Of a stretch of DNA of 64,000 bases, positions 13,862-25,300 are shown piece after piece. The notes beneath the pieces were generated by a model that saw only the letters and a program-made list of their open reading frames with translations, was not told the origin of the DNA and did not search any database. Source of the DNA: Notamacropus eugenii (lineage: Eukaryota > Chordata > Mammalia > Diprotodontia > Macropodidae); NCBI RefSeq assembly GCF_028372415.1, contig NC_092875.1, forward strand, positions 230,119,136 through 230,183,135, written 5' to 3'. How positions within the stretch are numbered: the stretch's first letter is position 1; every line of letters begins with the position of its first letter. A program made the translations under genes and the position numbers.

Positions 13862-14110
13862 GTTGCTCTTCGACTATTAGAAAAGGAAGTATTAGCTAAA
13901 TCTGATATGGTTGAACTTTTGGGCCCCAGACCCTTTGCAGAAAAATCTACCTATGAAGATTTTGTAGAGGGTACTGGAAGCTTAGATGAGGACACCTCTC
14001 TTCCAGAAGGACTTAAAGACTGGAACAAAGAACGTGAAAAGGAAAAGGAGAAAGAGGAATCACCAGATGACAAGACAGTAAAACAAATCAGAGGAGAGAT
14101 GCCATTTTAA
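13862..14110 (+). CDS. AFG3L2: AFG3L2 last coding exon and stop codon
   Basis: The final exon starts after a CCGTTTCAG acceptor, has 249 nt and encodes 82 residues plus TAA (14108-14110). The first part ([18 protein letters not shown], then a Glu-rich stretch to [14 protein letters not shown]) matches human AFG3L2 closely. After that the tail differs. Human ends about ten residues earlier with EEPPGEKVAN. Here the end is [18 protein letters not shown], giving a longer, charged, probably disordered C terminus. The change lies past the catalytic core and does not suggest inactivation. The reading frame is fully open, so I read it as a lineage-specific terminus and not a sequencing error. Confidence 0.96.
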   Translation, partial: VALRLLEKEVLAKSDMVELLGPRPFAEKSTYEDFVEGTGSLDEDTSLPEGLKDWNKEREKEKEKEESPDDKTVKQIRGEMPF

Positions 14111-14715
14111 TTTCATTTTGTCTTGTGTTGTCAGTTTGCACAGTACTTCAACTTTGGCTTTGTCAGATCAATGAAATCCAGTGCTGAATGAAGCATTTTG
14201 TTAGGTGGTCTTATCCTACTACTCACCCAAAGGTTGAAATGATAACAAAAAAGAAAGCTGTGATTTGTGGTGATGGTATGGCTTCCTGCTTACACCAAAG
14301 GAGGAGAAATCAATAAGTAAAGATTTCAGTAGAGCTGATTGGAAAGCTTCTTGGACTGTACCAAGCTCCAGTCTATTGTATCTAGGAAACATGTGCCTGA
14401 GCATGTCGTGTATAATTAACTGATTTATAAAACTTTGCAGTACAGTCAGTTTTTTCTTCTCACAAACCCACCCGCCCTTAATTCACTTTCATTATCCTTC
14501 AGTGGTTCTCCTTACATCTGCACAAGGCAGATAGACTGTGAAATGAATTGAACACCTAATGAGGAAAACATTAATTTGATGTAGTATTTTTTCAAAATTC
14601 AGATCATTTGTTGTGTTTTAATCAAAAGGTTTTCTACAGGGAGCTGTAAGATATTAAAATGTGAATGTATTGTGTACATAAGGCTTCTTTGAAATAAAAA
14701 ATAAGCTACATACAG
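14111..14715 (+). other. AFG3L2: AFG3L2 3' untranslated region
   Basis: About 600 nt of unique-looking, moderately AT-rich sequence follows the stop. It ends with a consensus AATAAA at 14693-14698 that would direct cleavage near 14710-14720. No repeat insertion is recognised inside it. The exact cleavage site is inferred, not seen. Confidence 0.75.
14693..14698 (+). terminator. AFG3L2: Polyadenylation signal of AFG3L2
   Basis: This AATAAA sits 583 nt past the stop codon and is the first consensus hexamer on the + strand after it. A GT/T-rich stretch (about 14720-14745) follows, as expected for a cleavage element. Confidence 0.75.
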
Positions 14716-15573
14716 CGTCCTTTTTTGAACACAGATTTGTTTACTTTAAGAAAATATACTTCTAGTAAACTTAACTCGGGGGATGGATGATCTTCTTCAT
14801 CAGAGAAGACTCTTTCATTTGAAATCTTGACATTAGCAACCTATCTCTTCTTCTTCCTTTTACACTAAGAAACGTTGATAAAGCTTCTGGTGCCCATGTG
14901 ACACTTTCTAGATGAAACTGATGTAGTTCAGTTTATTAATGCTTCCTCATTTGTTAAGTTACCAGCTAGTTTCAGCAGAACTTGAAATTGCACACTAAAT
15001 CCCTTATACTATCCCTTTTTTAGAGACAAGTAGTCAAGCCTGGATTAGTTCAATTTTAACATGCCTATTAAATACTTATTTAGGTCTCAGCATCAAATCC
15101 TTCATGCTAGTGTTGAAGGGCATTCATAATTTTTTTACTCCTACAGATTCTTTATAAAATGGTCAGAACTGTATAATTCTAAGCTTTTCTGTTAGAATTG
15201 TCTGATCTGTAAAATAGAGAAATTTCCAATTTTCTAAGAGGCTAAGTCTGGAGCATTTTAAAGTGCTTATAAAAAGCTTTATATTGAACAATTTACTATG
15301 TCATCAATTGGTTAATTCAACAAATTAGTACTTTTATGTATTTTCAATTCAACTTATGTTTATTTTAAAGAAAATTAAAAAAAATTTTTCTTTGTTCTTA
15401 GTAAACAGGATTTTAACGTCACCTTTGAAAATTCATCAAAGGAAGAACAACTTAGCATGGTGATTTTTTTCAGTCTTTTGAGATTGTGGAAAGAGACCTA
15501 TGTAATTCCTGGCAAGGCATTTGGTCTTGAAGGTGATTCTGAAGTAAACTAGCATGTATACTACATGTGTGAC

Positions 15574-15655
15574 TACACACTTCTAGGAGTTACTTCTGTT
15601 GTCATAAGTTTGTATAGCTATTGTTTCATTTTTCTTCTCAAGCTGGGCTTTGTTA
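15574..15655 (+). repeat. 82-bp direct duplication, copy 1
   Basis: An 82-nt segment from TACACACTTCTAGGAGTTAC to GCTGGGCTTTGTTA. It recurs at 16560-16641 with about six substitutions and no gap; flanks differ. I do not recognise it as a known repeat. Confidence 0.85.
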
Positions 15656-15799
15656 CTACTCTCCCAAGAAATGTCTGGAAAGGCCATATGGACTCCTGAA
15701 GTTCTGTGGTGACAAACCATTGGTCCACTGCACGTAGCATAGGAATAACAGTCTAGTATCCTGTGTTTATTCTCAGTTCTTATATTATACAACTTCTCT

Positions 15800-15978
15800 G
15801 AGCCTCAATTTTATTGTTTGTGAAATGGGGGCATATGGTGAAAAGCATAATGGCTTTATAAGAGAACCTGAGTTTGAATTATGATTTCTATTTATTGTTT
15901 GAACTTCAATTTCTTTTGTAAAATGAGGGGGTTGACCTAGATAATGTAAACTCTCTTCCAACTCTAAATCTTATAGAT
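15800..15978 (+). repeat. MIR-like SINE
   Basis: TTTGTAAAATGAGGGGGTTGA and CTCTCTTCCAACTCTAAATC are the middle and tail of a CORE/MIR SINE like the one at 1881-2040. Confidence 0.6.
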
Positions 15979-15983
15979 CAGAT

Positions 15984-16279
15984 CAAGGGTCTGCAAACTA
16001 TGCCAAACTGCAAACTACAGGCCAAATTTAACCTGCCACCTGTTTTTGTACATTTGTACATTTAAAAAAACCCAATAAGACTCAATTTAAAATGTAAAAA
16101 CCAGTCTCTGGGCCAGGGGTGGGGAACCTGCAGATCTCAAGGCCACATATGGCCCACCAGGTCCTCTAAGTGTGTTGGATTCAGTCAAAGGGCCACACTT
16201 GAAGACGTAGAGGGCCACATGTGGTCTCAAGGCCACAGGTTCCCCACCCCTGTCTTGGGCTGTAGCTTGCCAACCCCTG
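15984..16279. mobile_element. Outer hAT-type DNA transposon (non-autonomous)
   Basis: Imperfect terminal inverted repeats CAAGGGTCTGCAAACTA (left) and TAGCTTGCCAACCCCTG (right). They are flanked by an 8-bp near-identical target duplication GATCAGAT (15976-15983) and GACCAGAT (16280-16287). Eight-base duplications are the hAT hallmark. A second hAT lies inside it. Confidence 0.75.
16114..16252. mobile_element. Inner hAT MITE nested in the outer hAT
   Basis: Inverted ends CAGGGGTGGGGAACCTG and CAGGTTCCCCACCCCTG are perfect complements. Most of the element is self-complementary (GGCCACATATGG and CCACATGTGG). Flanks TCTCTGGGC and TCTTGGGC look like the 8-bp duplication with one added base. Confidence 0.8.
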
Positions 16280-16559
16280 GACCAGATCTTTAAGTATCTT
16301 TCTGCTCTTAAATTCTGTAACATTTATATTATCAGTTATATTTTGAGGAAATAATCAACTCCTGTTATGTGAAGTTTCTTTGTATCTGTCCTAAAACTAT
16401 TGTCAAAATTTTGCTTAGACATGGAAGCTGCCAAAAATAGTAGTTACTATCTATAAGATTCTTTGACTTGTTTATAACAACAGTTTCTCCTTTTCAGCTT
16501 TTTTCTTCAGTGATCAAGACTAGCATTTTGCTTAACCCAGAAAAGAGATGAAGTGCAAT

Positions 16560-16641
16560 TACACACTCCTAGGAGTTACTGTAGTTGCCATAAGTTTGTA
16601 TAGCTATTGTTTCTTTTTTCTTCTCAAGCTGGGCTTTGTTA
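16560..16641 (+). repeat. 82-bp direct duplication, copy 2
   Basis: Second copy of the segment at 15574-15655, same orientation, 986 bp away, downstream of both TUBB6 polyadenylation signals. Confidence 0.85.
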
Positions 16642-16869
16642 AAATAAGTATTTGGTACCCTGCCCCCCCCCCCAAAAAACCCAGATGTAATAATATTCTT
16701 TTATTATGAATGAATTTTCTTAAGGTTTATATTGCATATTCAGTACGATATAATACTGCATAGGCTATTTTTTTTCCACAAAGGGATGAGAAGAAAAATT
16801 CTTATTTTTTCCAACTACCTTTCATGTCAGTTATCTGCCATGTTCAAAAGACTTGAAATTGAAGACACT

Positions 16870-16929
16870 TTATACATTTAAAGGAATTTTATTAAGCTTT
16901 CATTTATATTTTAATGTGAAGGGGAAATT
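16870..16929 (-). other. TUBB6: TUBB6 proximal 3' untranslated region
   Basis: Directly after the stop the - strand is AT-rich and has AATAAA at 16888-16893, only about 40 nt past the stop. A second AATAAA lies at 16700-16705. Use of the first would give an unusually short 3'UTR; use of the second gives about 250 nt. The sequence alone does not decide which is used. Confidence 0.55.
16888..16893 (-). terminator. TUBB6: Proximal polyadenylation signal of TUBB6
   Basis: TTTATT on the + strand is AATAAA on the coding strand, 37 nt after the stop codon. A second candidate is at 16700-16705. Confidence 0.5.
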
Positions 16930-18042
<1,113 letters not shown>

Positions 18043-18889
18043 TTATCATCATCTAAAAGCATAAAAAAAGTTATGAAACTCTTCTTTCCCTATAGCCTGA
18101 ATTGCAAAACTTAAAAATTTAACCCTTGTGCATATATTCAGTACTCAAGTTATGTGGTATTCTGCAGATATATGATATTCTGCTAGACATTGACAATTAT
18201 CAAAGAATCATATGCCATGCTCCTTGACCTCAAAAAACTTCCAGTCTGGTTTGGGATACAAGTTTAACAAATGAAATAAATTTATGATTATTAAAATTCC
18301 TCTGAGGCATTCAAAAAGCTGGAAAAAATCTTGACTAAATTTAGTTTTTGACTGATGATGGGAATTCACCTTTTCAAACAGATGAATCTCACTTGATAGA
18401 ATACATTCATTCCTAAAAAGTTTCCTGTGAAGCAAATTTTTATGTCAAATCTTGTTTTCCTTGTGGGACTTTTGTTTTGAACTTGTAGAAGTATTTCACT
18501 AGAAAAAAAATTTGATTCTAATACTTAAAAGAACTATGGTTCTGTCAGACTACAACCGTTCTAGCTTTGGTAGATGATAGTTTCTGTCACCAAAAATTTA
18601 TTTCCCTGCACTCGGCTTCTATGATTACCCTCTCTGAACATCAGCCATATAGGCCATGATTGGGCCTGTGCTCTTAAGCATTCTAGCTTTTTAAAAACCA
18701 GCTTGTTTGTGCTTCGCTGGCACAACCTATGAGAACTCAAGTCATTTCCCTGCTGAGATGAGGCATCATAAGTAGGACTTCAGTAGAGAGCTGATCCAAA
18801 GATATAACAAATTTGCATTTAAGAATAAAGACATCTTTTTTTTTTAAAAAAAAACCATACTTTTGAATTATTTTTTTAACTTACCAACT

Positions 18890-19140
18890 TTTATATTTTA
18901 ATTATATATATATATATATTTCAAATTAACAGGCATTTATTTTCTCTCCTACCTCTTCCCCACTGGAAAAAAAGAAGAGGAACACATATCGTCATGCAAA
19001 ACAAATTCCCATATTGACCATGTTCAAAAACATGAGTCTCGTGCATATTTAGTCCATCACTTCAGTTGGGAAGTGGGTGGGCTGCATTCTTTCTCCTCTG
19101 GAATCATGTTTCATCCTTGTGCTGATCAAAGTCTCAGAAT
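18890..19140 (-). repeat. L1 LINE 3' terminal fragment
   Basis: After an AT dinucleotide run at 18903-18920, AACAGGCATTTATTTTCTC and CATGCAAAACAAATTCCCA with CATATTGACCATGTTCAAAAAC match the antisense L1 3' end seen at 55740. Confidence 0.6.
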
Positions 19141-19439
19141 TATTCACTTTAATTTTTCTAATAAAAATTAATATTTAGATAAAATGTTAACATAAAATTG
19201 AGTTATTTTTAGCCTGAAGTTCTGGCAACTTACCTAAATAGAAAAGTCACCTAACCTCTCAGTCTTTTCTACAGAGGATCAGAATCCTCTAGAATTTTCT
19301 ATCCTTTTACTAATCCTTGATAGAATACTACTTGGAAATAATAGTTTGATCTGGGATCTGGGCAGAAGTAAAGCCACATCAGAAACAATGTTTTAAGATG
19401 CAGTCATAAGTTGGGAGGGGGGGGATAAAAGCACATTTG

Positions 19440-19525
19440 CTGAAGGGCAGTGTGGTTTGGTGGACAAATGACTCCTCTTGGAGTCGGAAGACCAAAGTCT
19501 AGGCTCTTAACACACTAGCAGTATA
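19440..19525 (+). repeat. MIR-like SINE head
   Basis: GGCAGTGTGGTTTGGTGGAC and CTTGGAGTCGGAAGACC are a SINE head fragment. Confidence 0.5.
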
Positions 19526-19689
19526 ATATAAAATTTCAGCTACAGGTCAGATGGAAAGGTTCTGTGATCCTTAACAAAGCTCTTTGTAATGTTGAACCAC
19601 TGGACAGCGCCAAGGACTTTGATGGCCAGAACTCTTTTACTTGAGTCTTGAATAACTGTGGCTGCAACATTCACAGAAGCAGTTGCCAG

Positions 19690-21385
19690 GACAAATGTCC
19701 AAATCTCTTGCTTTTAGGGATGATGGTCACGCAACTCTTTACACTTGGGTCCCTTACCTTCTTAACCGATTTCCTCTCATGCTCTGCCAAACCCCAACAT
19801 TAGATCATTCCCAACATGGTCTTTGCTTCTATTTGCATGCTACTGAATGGGTCCATTACAAAGTGTCAAGTCAGATGCACCTATTGTGTGCCAGATACTC
19901 CTAAGCACTATAAAGTTATGTTATAAATAATCTCAGCTGGACCTTTGTTGCAGCAAGACAATCCTTAATACTTCTTTAGTTGATTCACTATCCCACTCAC
20001 TGTAGCAGGTATTCCAAAACTTTTCAGTCATCCTTGAGCCTGTCATGGCACCCATTCCTCCAGTCCTCTCAGCTGAAGGCTTCTCTTCATTGAAAAAATT
20101 TGTCATTCACCAAGAGCTTCCTCTCTTCCCCTCCTCATCTTACATTACTTTGATACCTTCCCCTACTATCTCAAGAAAAAGTGGTCTTTGCAAAGGCAAA
20201 CCTATACACACTTACCCTTAATCCCATCTCATCTCATCTCCAACACATTGCTCCTACTACCAACCCCACTTTCTTGCTAATTTTCAATCTGCATATTGAC
20301 TAATTCCTACAAACATATCCATATCTCTCCCATCCTTAAAAAAAATCAAATACTTAATTCTTCTGACCATCCCTATTAGTTATCCTATGGCTCTCTTCTC
20401 TTTTATGGCTAAACTCTTTGAGAAGGCCATCTCTTCTTGGTGCCTCCAATTTCTCTGCTCTTCCTTGCTTCTAAACCCTCTTCAGTATGTCTTGACTTCA
20501 TCATTCAACTGAAACTGCTCTCTCCAGAGTTACTAATGATCTTTTAATTGCCAATTCTAATGTTTTTTTTTCAGTCCTCATCCTTGACCTCTCTGCAGCC
20601 TCTGACACCATCAATGACCCTCTTCTTGATATTCTCTTCTTTAATTTTTCATGATATTGTTCTTTCCTTGGTCTTCTCTTCCTTGTCTGACCTCTCCAGT
20701 CTCCTTTGCTAACTATGAGTGTTCCCCAAGACTGTTCTGAGCCTTTTTTCTACTACAATCTCACTTGGTAATCTCATTAGTTCCCATGGGTTCAATTATC
20801 ATCTCTATGCAAATAATTTCCAAAAGTGTATATCCAGCCCTAATCTCTCTCCTGAGCTCCAGTCTCACATCACCAGTAACAGGCCTTTTGAACATCTCAA
20901 ACGTAACATGTTCAAAACAATCCATTTTCTTTTCACCCAAACCTCCTTCTAAATTTCCCTATTACTGTTGAGACTACCGCCCTCATGCACCTAAGCTACA
21001 TACTTTGGTGTCATTCTCAACTCCCTACTTGCACTCACCCCACACAGGCAAAATGTTGCCAAGTGTTGCCATTTCTACCTTCATATCTCTCAAACGTATT
21101 CTCGTCTTGCCATTCACTCAGCTACCAGGTGCAGGTCCTTATCACCTCATATCTGGACTGTTACAAGAGGCTGTCCCTCCCTCCGAGTCCTAACTTCCCA
21201 TTGCTAGTGCCTTCCCTTTAAGGTTTCCTTCCATTTACTATACATCTTATATGTATAATTTTTTTACATGTGTATCCCCCATTAGAATGGAGCCTTCTTG
21301 AGGGCAGGGATCATGTTTTTGCCTTCTTTTGTATCCCTAGTGCATATATTAAGCCCTTAGTGAATGCTTATTGATTAGGCCCACT
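19690..21385 (+). repeat. L2 LINE with ORF2 reverse-transcriptase region and 3' end
   Basis: A sense L2 copy of about 1.7 kb within TUBB6 intron 3. Decayed reverse-transcriptase sequence is readable: FNYHLYANN corresponds to the catalytic YADD block, preceded by ISSHG and followed by SSPNLSPELQSHI. The CATTCAACTGAAACTGCTCTC DNA block upstream is also L2-typical. It ends with CTTGAGGGCAGGGATCATG and TGCTTATTGATTAGG. Several stops and frame changes interrupt it, so it is inactive. It is antisense to TUBB6. Confidence 0.8.
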
Positions 21386-21654
21386 GCCCTTAAGGAGATA
21401 TTGGCAGTAAATATAGAGACATATGTGCATATATATGGATATGTACTGGAGCCATAATTTCCTTGATGTAGGAAACACCCTCTACCAGGTCAGCACCTTC
21501 TCTGCAACTTGTGGTCTTAGTTGCCTAGAGTGGAGAGTTTGCTCATGTGATCCTAACCAGATTAAAATGCAATTGGAAAATGTTTTTTAAATAAAAATAA
21601 TACATAAATAATGTTAATTTGTGATTTTCTAAGTCAATGTGATGTTTCTTTTTG

Positions 21655-21730
21655 AATTTGAGAAGTTAAATGACTTGCCCAGGGATCACACAGTCATTCA
21701 GGATTCAAATCCTCAAGGATGGCTTTCTTT
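21655..21730 (-). repeat. SINE/MIR fragment
   Basis: TGACTTGCCCAGGGATCACAC and GATTCAAATCCTCAAGG are the antisense tRNA-like head. Confidence 0.55.
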
Positions 21731-21769
21731 TCACTATTCCCTGATGCTTTGTGTGGGTATGTTTCCCTA

Positions 21770-22010
21770 ACAACACTTTTTGTATTAGCAAAAAACTAGA
21801 AAAAAACTCAAGTTTCCACTGGTTGAGAAATGGCTAGGCTAAATTATGGTATATGAATGTTAGAAAATATACTATAAGCAACAAATGTGAAGAATTCAAA
21901 GAAATATGTGAATGCTGCATATGAATGATACCATGTAAAGGAAGAACCAATCAATAGTGTAAATACTGATTAATAACATAATGAAAGACAACAATAACAG
22001 CTACAGACTC
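21770..22010 (+). repeat. L1 LINE fragment, sense
   Basis: GTTGAGAAATGGCTAGGCTAA, ATTATGGTATATGAATGTTAG and GGAAGAACCAATCAAT correspond to the sense L1 3' UTR. Confidence 0.6.
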
Positions 22011-22049
22011 CTTTCATTCGGGATGCTGGACCTGAGCTCACATTAGCTT

Positions 22050-22342
22050 TTTAAATAATAATAATACCTAACATTCATATAGTGCTTACTATGTGCCAGG
22101 TACTGAGCTAAGTACTTTACAAATATCTCATTTGATCCTCACAACAACTCTGGGAAGGAGGTGCTGTTATTATCCCCATTTTCCAGATGAGGAAACTGAG
22201 TCAAAGAAACTGAGTCAACTAAGTTAAACGACCTGCCCAGAATCACATAACTAGTAATCATCTGAGGTCAAATTTGAATTCGGGCATTCCTGACTCCAGG
22301 CACAATGCCTTATCCACTGCACCACCTAGCTGCCTCATTCTA
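22050..22342 (-). repeat. MIR/CORE SINE with marsupial head
   Basis: GTGCTTACTATGTGCCAGG and CAGATGAGGAAACTGAG are followed by GCACCACCTAGCTGCCTC, the reverse complement of the SINE head, so this is a nearly full-length antisense copy. Confidence 0.75.
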
Positions 22343-23089
22343 CTGTTAACTTGTGCTGAACCTTCAGACCACCAAAACCCATAGAAAGAGAAACTTCACT
22401 TATTCCCAGGGCATCTTTCATGGGCAGCTTTCAAATATGTTACAGATATCTGACTAGAACAAACTTCTAGTCAATATCTGACTAGATACAAAATAACAGA
22501 ATTCTACAACAAATTCCAAAGCCACACTATGAGTCAGTGGCAAAGGAAGGTACAGATCCCCTAATTTTGACTTTTGGCTACAGATCTTCCTACAGATGAA
22601 TAAAGAAACTATGAAGTCAAACCACAAAGCTGAGGAAGTGGGAGTGGGAAGAGGCAGGCCTTATTGTTTTAAAAAAGGAAAGAGTTAAGAATTCTCAAGC
22701 TCTCCAGATCTCTGCTCCAGACACTGCCCTGAAATGTGACTTTTGTATGTGGACTGCCTGCCACACTGATGATGGGCTCACCTGATATTACCTAGCCACA
22801 GGCTTCTGCTGATTCAGTCTTTATTTTTACTGGTTTGAAATTAGCTATCAGAAAGGACAAGCTATTTTGTCTGGGTTTATGACAATTCACAATTCACAAA
22901 CTTGAGGTGATTAAAAAACCAAAAATCAAATTAGTGATAGTGATAAACATGAAAAAATAAAAGCAATAAAACATCTTAAGTGCACAAAAGGAAAAAAACA
23001 GTAGAAGGGTACAAAAAAGGAGCAACTTTTTTACTACCTTGCTAAATATAATATATAGCCTTTAAAAAAAAATCCAACTATCCTTTAGG

Positions 23090-23262
23090 ACCTATTTGTC
23101 CCACTTACTGTTTTTGTATGGTTCCATGAGCTAAGACTGGTTTTACATGTGAATGATCATTTTTACATGTAAATGCATTTACATGTAAAAACGATTCTTG
23201 GCTCATTGGCAGTACAAAAATAGGTGGTATCCAGCCCATGAACTGTAGTTTGACATCCTCTA
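23090..23262. mobile_element. Palindromic hAT-type MITE
   Basis: CTGTTTTTGTATGGTTCCATGAG on the left pairs with CTCATTGGCAGTACAAAAATAG on the right. The centre (23160-23191) is a perfect 32-bp palindrome built on TTTTTACATGTAAATG. The right flank reads as a hAT end (reverse complement AGGATGTCAAACTACAGTTC). The left end is eroded. Confidence 0.6.
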
Positions 23263-23339
23263 CTGTATATTAATTAAGTTCAGTTTCTTAATACAATTCT
23301 CTTTCCTGTTTTTTATATATTGAAATGTTTGTGTTTGAT

Positions 23340-23520
23340 GCATGGGTACAAAAAGGATCACAGATTTTAGAACCAGAATGGTCTTTAGAGGCCATTGAGC
23401 ATAACTTTTTCATTTTACCGAGGAGGAAACTGAGGCCTAGAGCTAGTGACTTAAGTAGGATTTGAACTTAAATCTTCTTGATTCCAGGTCCCCTGTGCTA
23501 TATACTACATTGGTCATATC
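23340..23520 (-). repeat. MIR-like SINE
   Basis: CATTTTACCGAGGAGGAAACTGAGG and AGGATTTGAACTTAAATC are an antisense SINE. Confidence 0.6.
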
Positions 23521-23561
23521 CAACTCAAATAGAAATGGGGGCCACCATACCACATATAGGT

Positions 23562-23815
23562 GCTGCTAGGTGATTCAGTCTTTAGAGTTCTGGGCCTACA
23601 GTTAGGAAGACTCATCTTCCTGTGTTCAAATCTGGTTTCAGACACTCACTAGCTGGGAGACCCTGGGCAAGTCGCTTAACTGTTTGCCTTAGTTTCCTTA
23701 TCTGTAAAATGAACTAGAGAAGAAAATGGCAAACCACCCCAGTATCTTTGCCAAGAAAACCCCAAAAGGCATCACAAAAAGTTGGATACAACTGAAAAAG
23801 ACTGAATAACAACAT
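23562..23815 (+). repeat. SINE type A
   Basis: Head GGTGCTGCTAGGTGATTCAG, middle ATGGCAAACCACCCCAGTATC, tail GACTGAATAACAACA, almost complete. Confidence 0.8.
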
Positions 23816-23827
23816 TCGTTTATATGG

Positions 23828-24066
23828 GGCTGGTAGATGGTGCATGAATAGGGCACTGGGTCTGGAGTCAGAAGACCTGAATTCAAATCCAACCTTAGAC
23901 CCTTACTAGCTGTGTGATTCTGGGCAATTCATTAACCTCAGTTTTTTAGTCTGTAAAATGAGCTGGAGAAGGAAACAAGAAATCACTCTAGTATCTTTAC
24001 CAAGAAGATTCCCCAAAGGGGGTCAAACAGAGTCAGACAAGACTGAAAACTCTCAACAACAAAACA
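23828..24066 (+). repeat. SINE type A
   Basis: Second copy in tandem order just downstream: GGGCACTGGGTCTGGAGTC head and GACTGAAAACTCTCAACAAC tail. Confidence 0.8.
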
Positions 24067-24879
24067 TTTATGATGATTCCTGCAGGTCGCATGTTGTATT
24101 TTTATTTTGTCGAATATTCCTCAATTACATTGTACCCTGGTTTGGGTCTGCCCATGTGTTTGACACCTTTGCACTATCCCACAGTCCTCCTCTGTGGTTC
24201 GTTCTCCTCCCATTAGATTGTCAGCTTGATATCAAAGACAGCCAGATTCCCTCACAGCATCTAGTCCAGTGATGGTCACATCATGGGTACCTCTTAACTA
24301 CTTGCTGATTGAGAACTTAAATCTTTTATTTTTTTCTGAAAAGTAGAGAAATAGGTATGGAGGGGAAACACACATCTCAACCACTGAGCCCCTTCTCTGA
24401 CCCTGGTAAATATACCAAAAAGCACTTAAATCACTGAAAATTTGTTTCTAGGGTTGGAATAGATTTTTCTCTGGTATGGGTCACATTTGGTATCTGCATC
24501 TGTTGGTAGGAGCTCCAGGGATAATCAGCCTCTTATGCAACTCAGGCGTAAATTCTATATCTCCTTTCAGATGTTCTTGACCCAGATTTCCTTTGGTCTA
24601 ACAGGCACAATGGCCATTTGCACAGCAGCACCTGATATTTATCAAGAAAGGGAGAGATCCAGCCAAAGCAGAAAAAGCAACCCATGCTTTCCACTCTTCT
24701 GCTTGGGGAGCCCAGAGCATGCTGCAATTATTGACCATTTCAATTGTTTTGAGTGAGCCATTTCCTTGTTCTGTTTTCCCCTGTCCGTAGGCAGGGTCTA
24801 GGATGTGACTGTTACCTCCTGAGGATGCAGAAATCACTTTGCTTCCTGCACAGCTGTGGAACAACATAAAAAAATGCTG

Positions 24880-25300
24880 TCATTTCTTCTTCTTCTCCCC
24901 TCCTCTTCCTCTCCTCCATCTTCTTCTTCTCCATCTTCTTCTTCTCCTCCTCCTCCTTCTTCCTCTTCTTCTTCTCCTCCTCCTTCTTCTTATCTTCCTT
25001 CTTTTCTTCCTCATCTTCCTCCTTCTTTCTCTTCTTCTTCTCCTCCTTCTCCTCATCCTCCTCCTTCTTCTTCCTCTTCCTCCTTCTTCTCCTTCTCCTT
25101 TCCTTCTTCTTCCTCTTCTCTTTCTCATTCCCTCTTTCTCCTTCCCTCCCTTTCTCCCTCTTTCTCTTTCTTTCCCTCTCTCCACCTTCTCCCTCTCTCC
25201 CTTATTCTCTCTCCTTTTCCCTATTTTTCCCTCCACTACCTCACTGTCTTTCTGTCTCTTTTTCTTCCCTTCTCCCCCTCCCTCTCCCTCCCTTGCTAAG
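24880..25300. repeat. Pyrimidine-rich (CTT/TCC) low-complexity tract
   Basis: About 400 bp of nearly pure C and T on the + strand, built from irregular CTT, CTC and TCC units, in TUBB6 intron 3. The open frames over it are low-complexity artefacts. Confidence 0.9.

Larger units (their letters stand above)
14716..16860. other. Intergenic gap between convergent AFG3L2 and TUBB6
   Basis: Only about 2.1 kb separates the AFG3L2 polyadenylation signal from that of TUBB6. It contains an 82-bp direct duplication, a MIR-like SINE and nested hAT elements (listed separately). 14716-15570 has no recognised element. Confidence 0.75.

Noticed and set aside
16087-16323. 78-codon frame between the genes
   Set aside because: It lies within the nested hAT elements.
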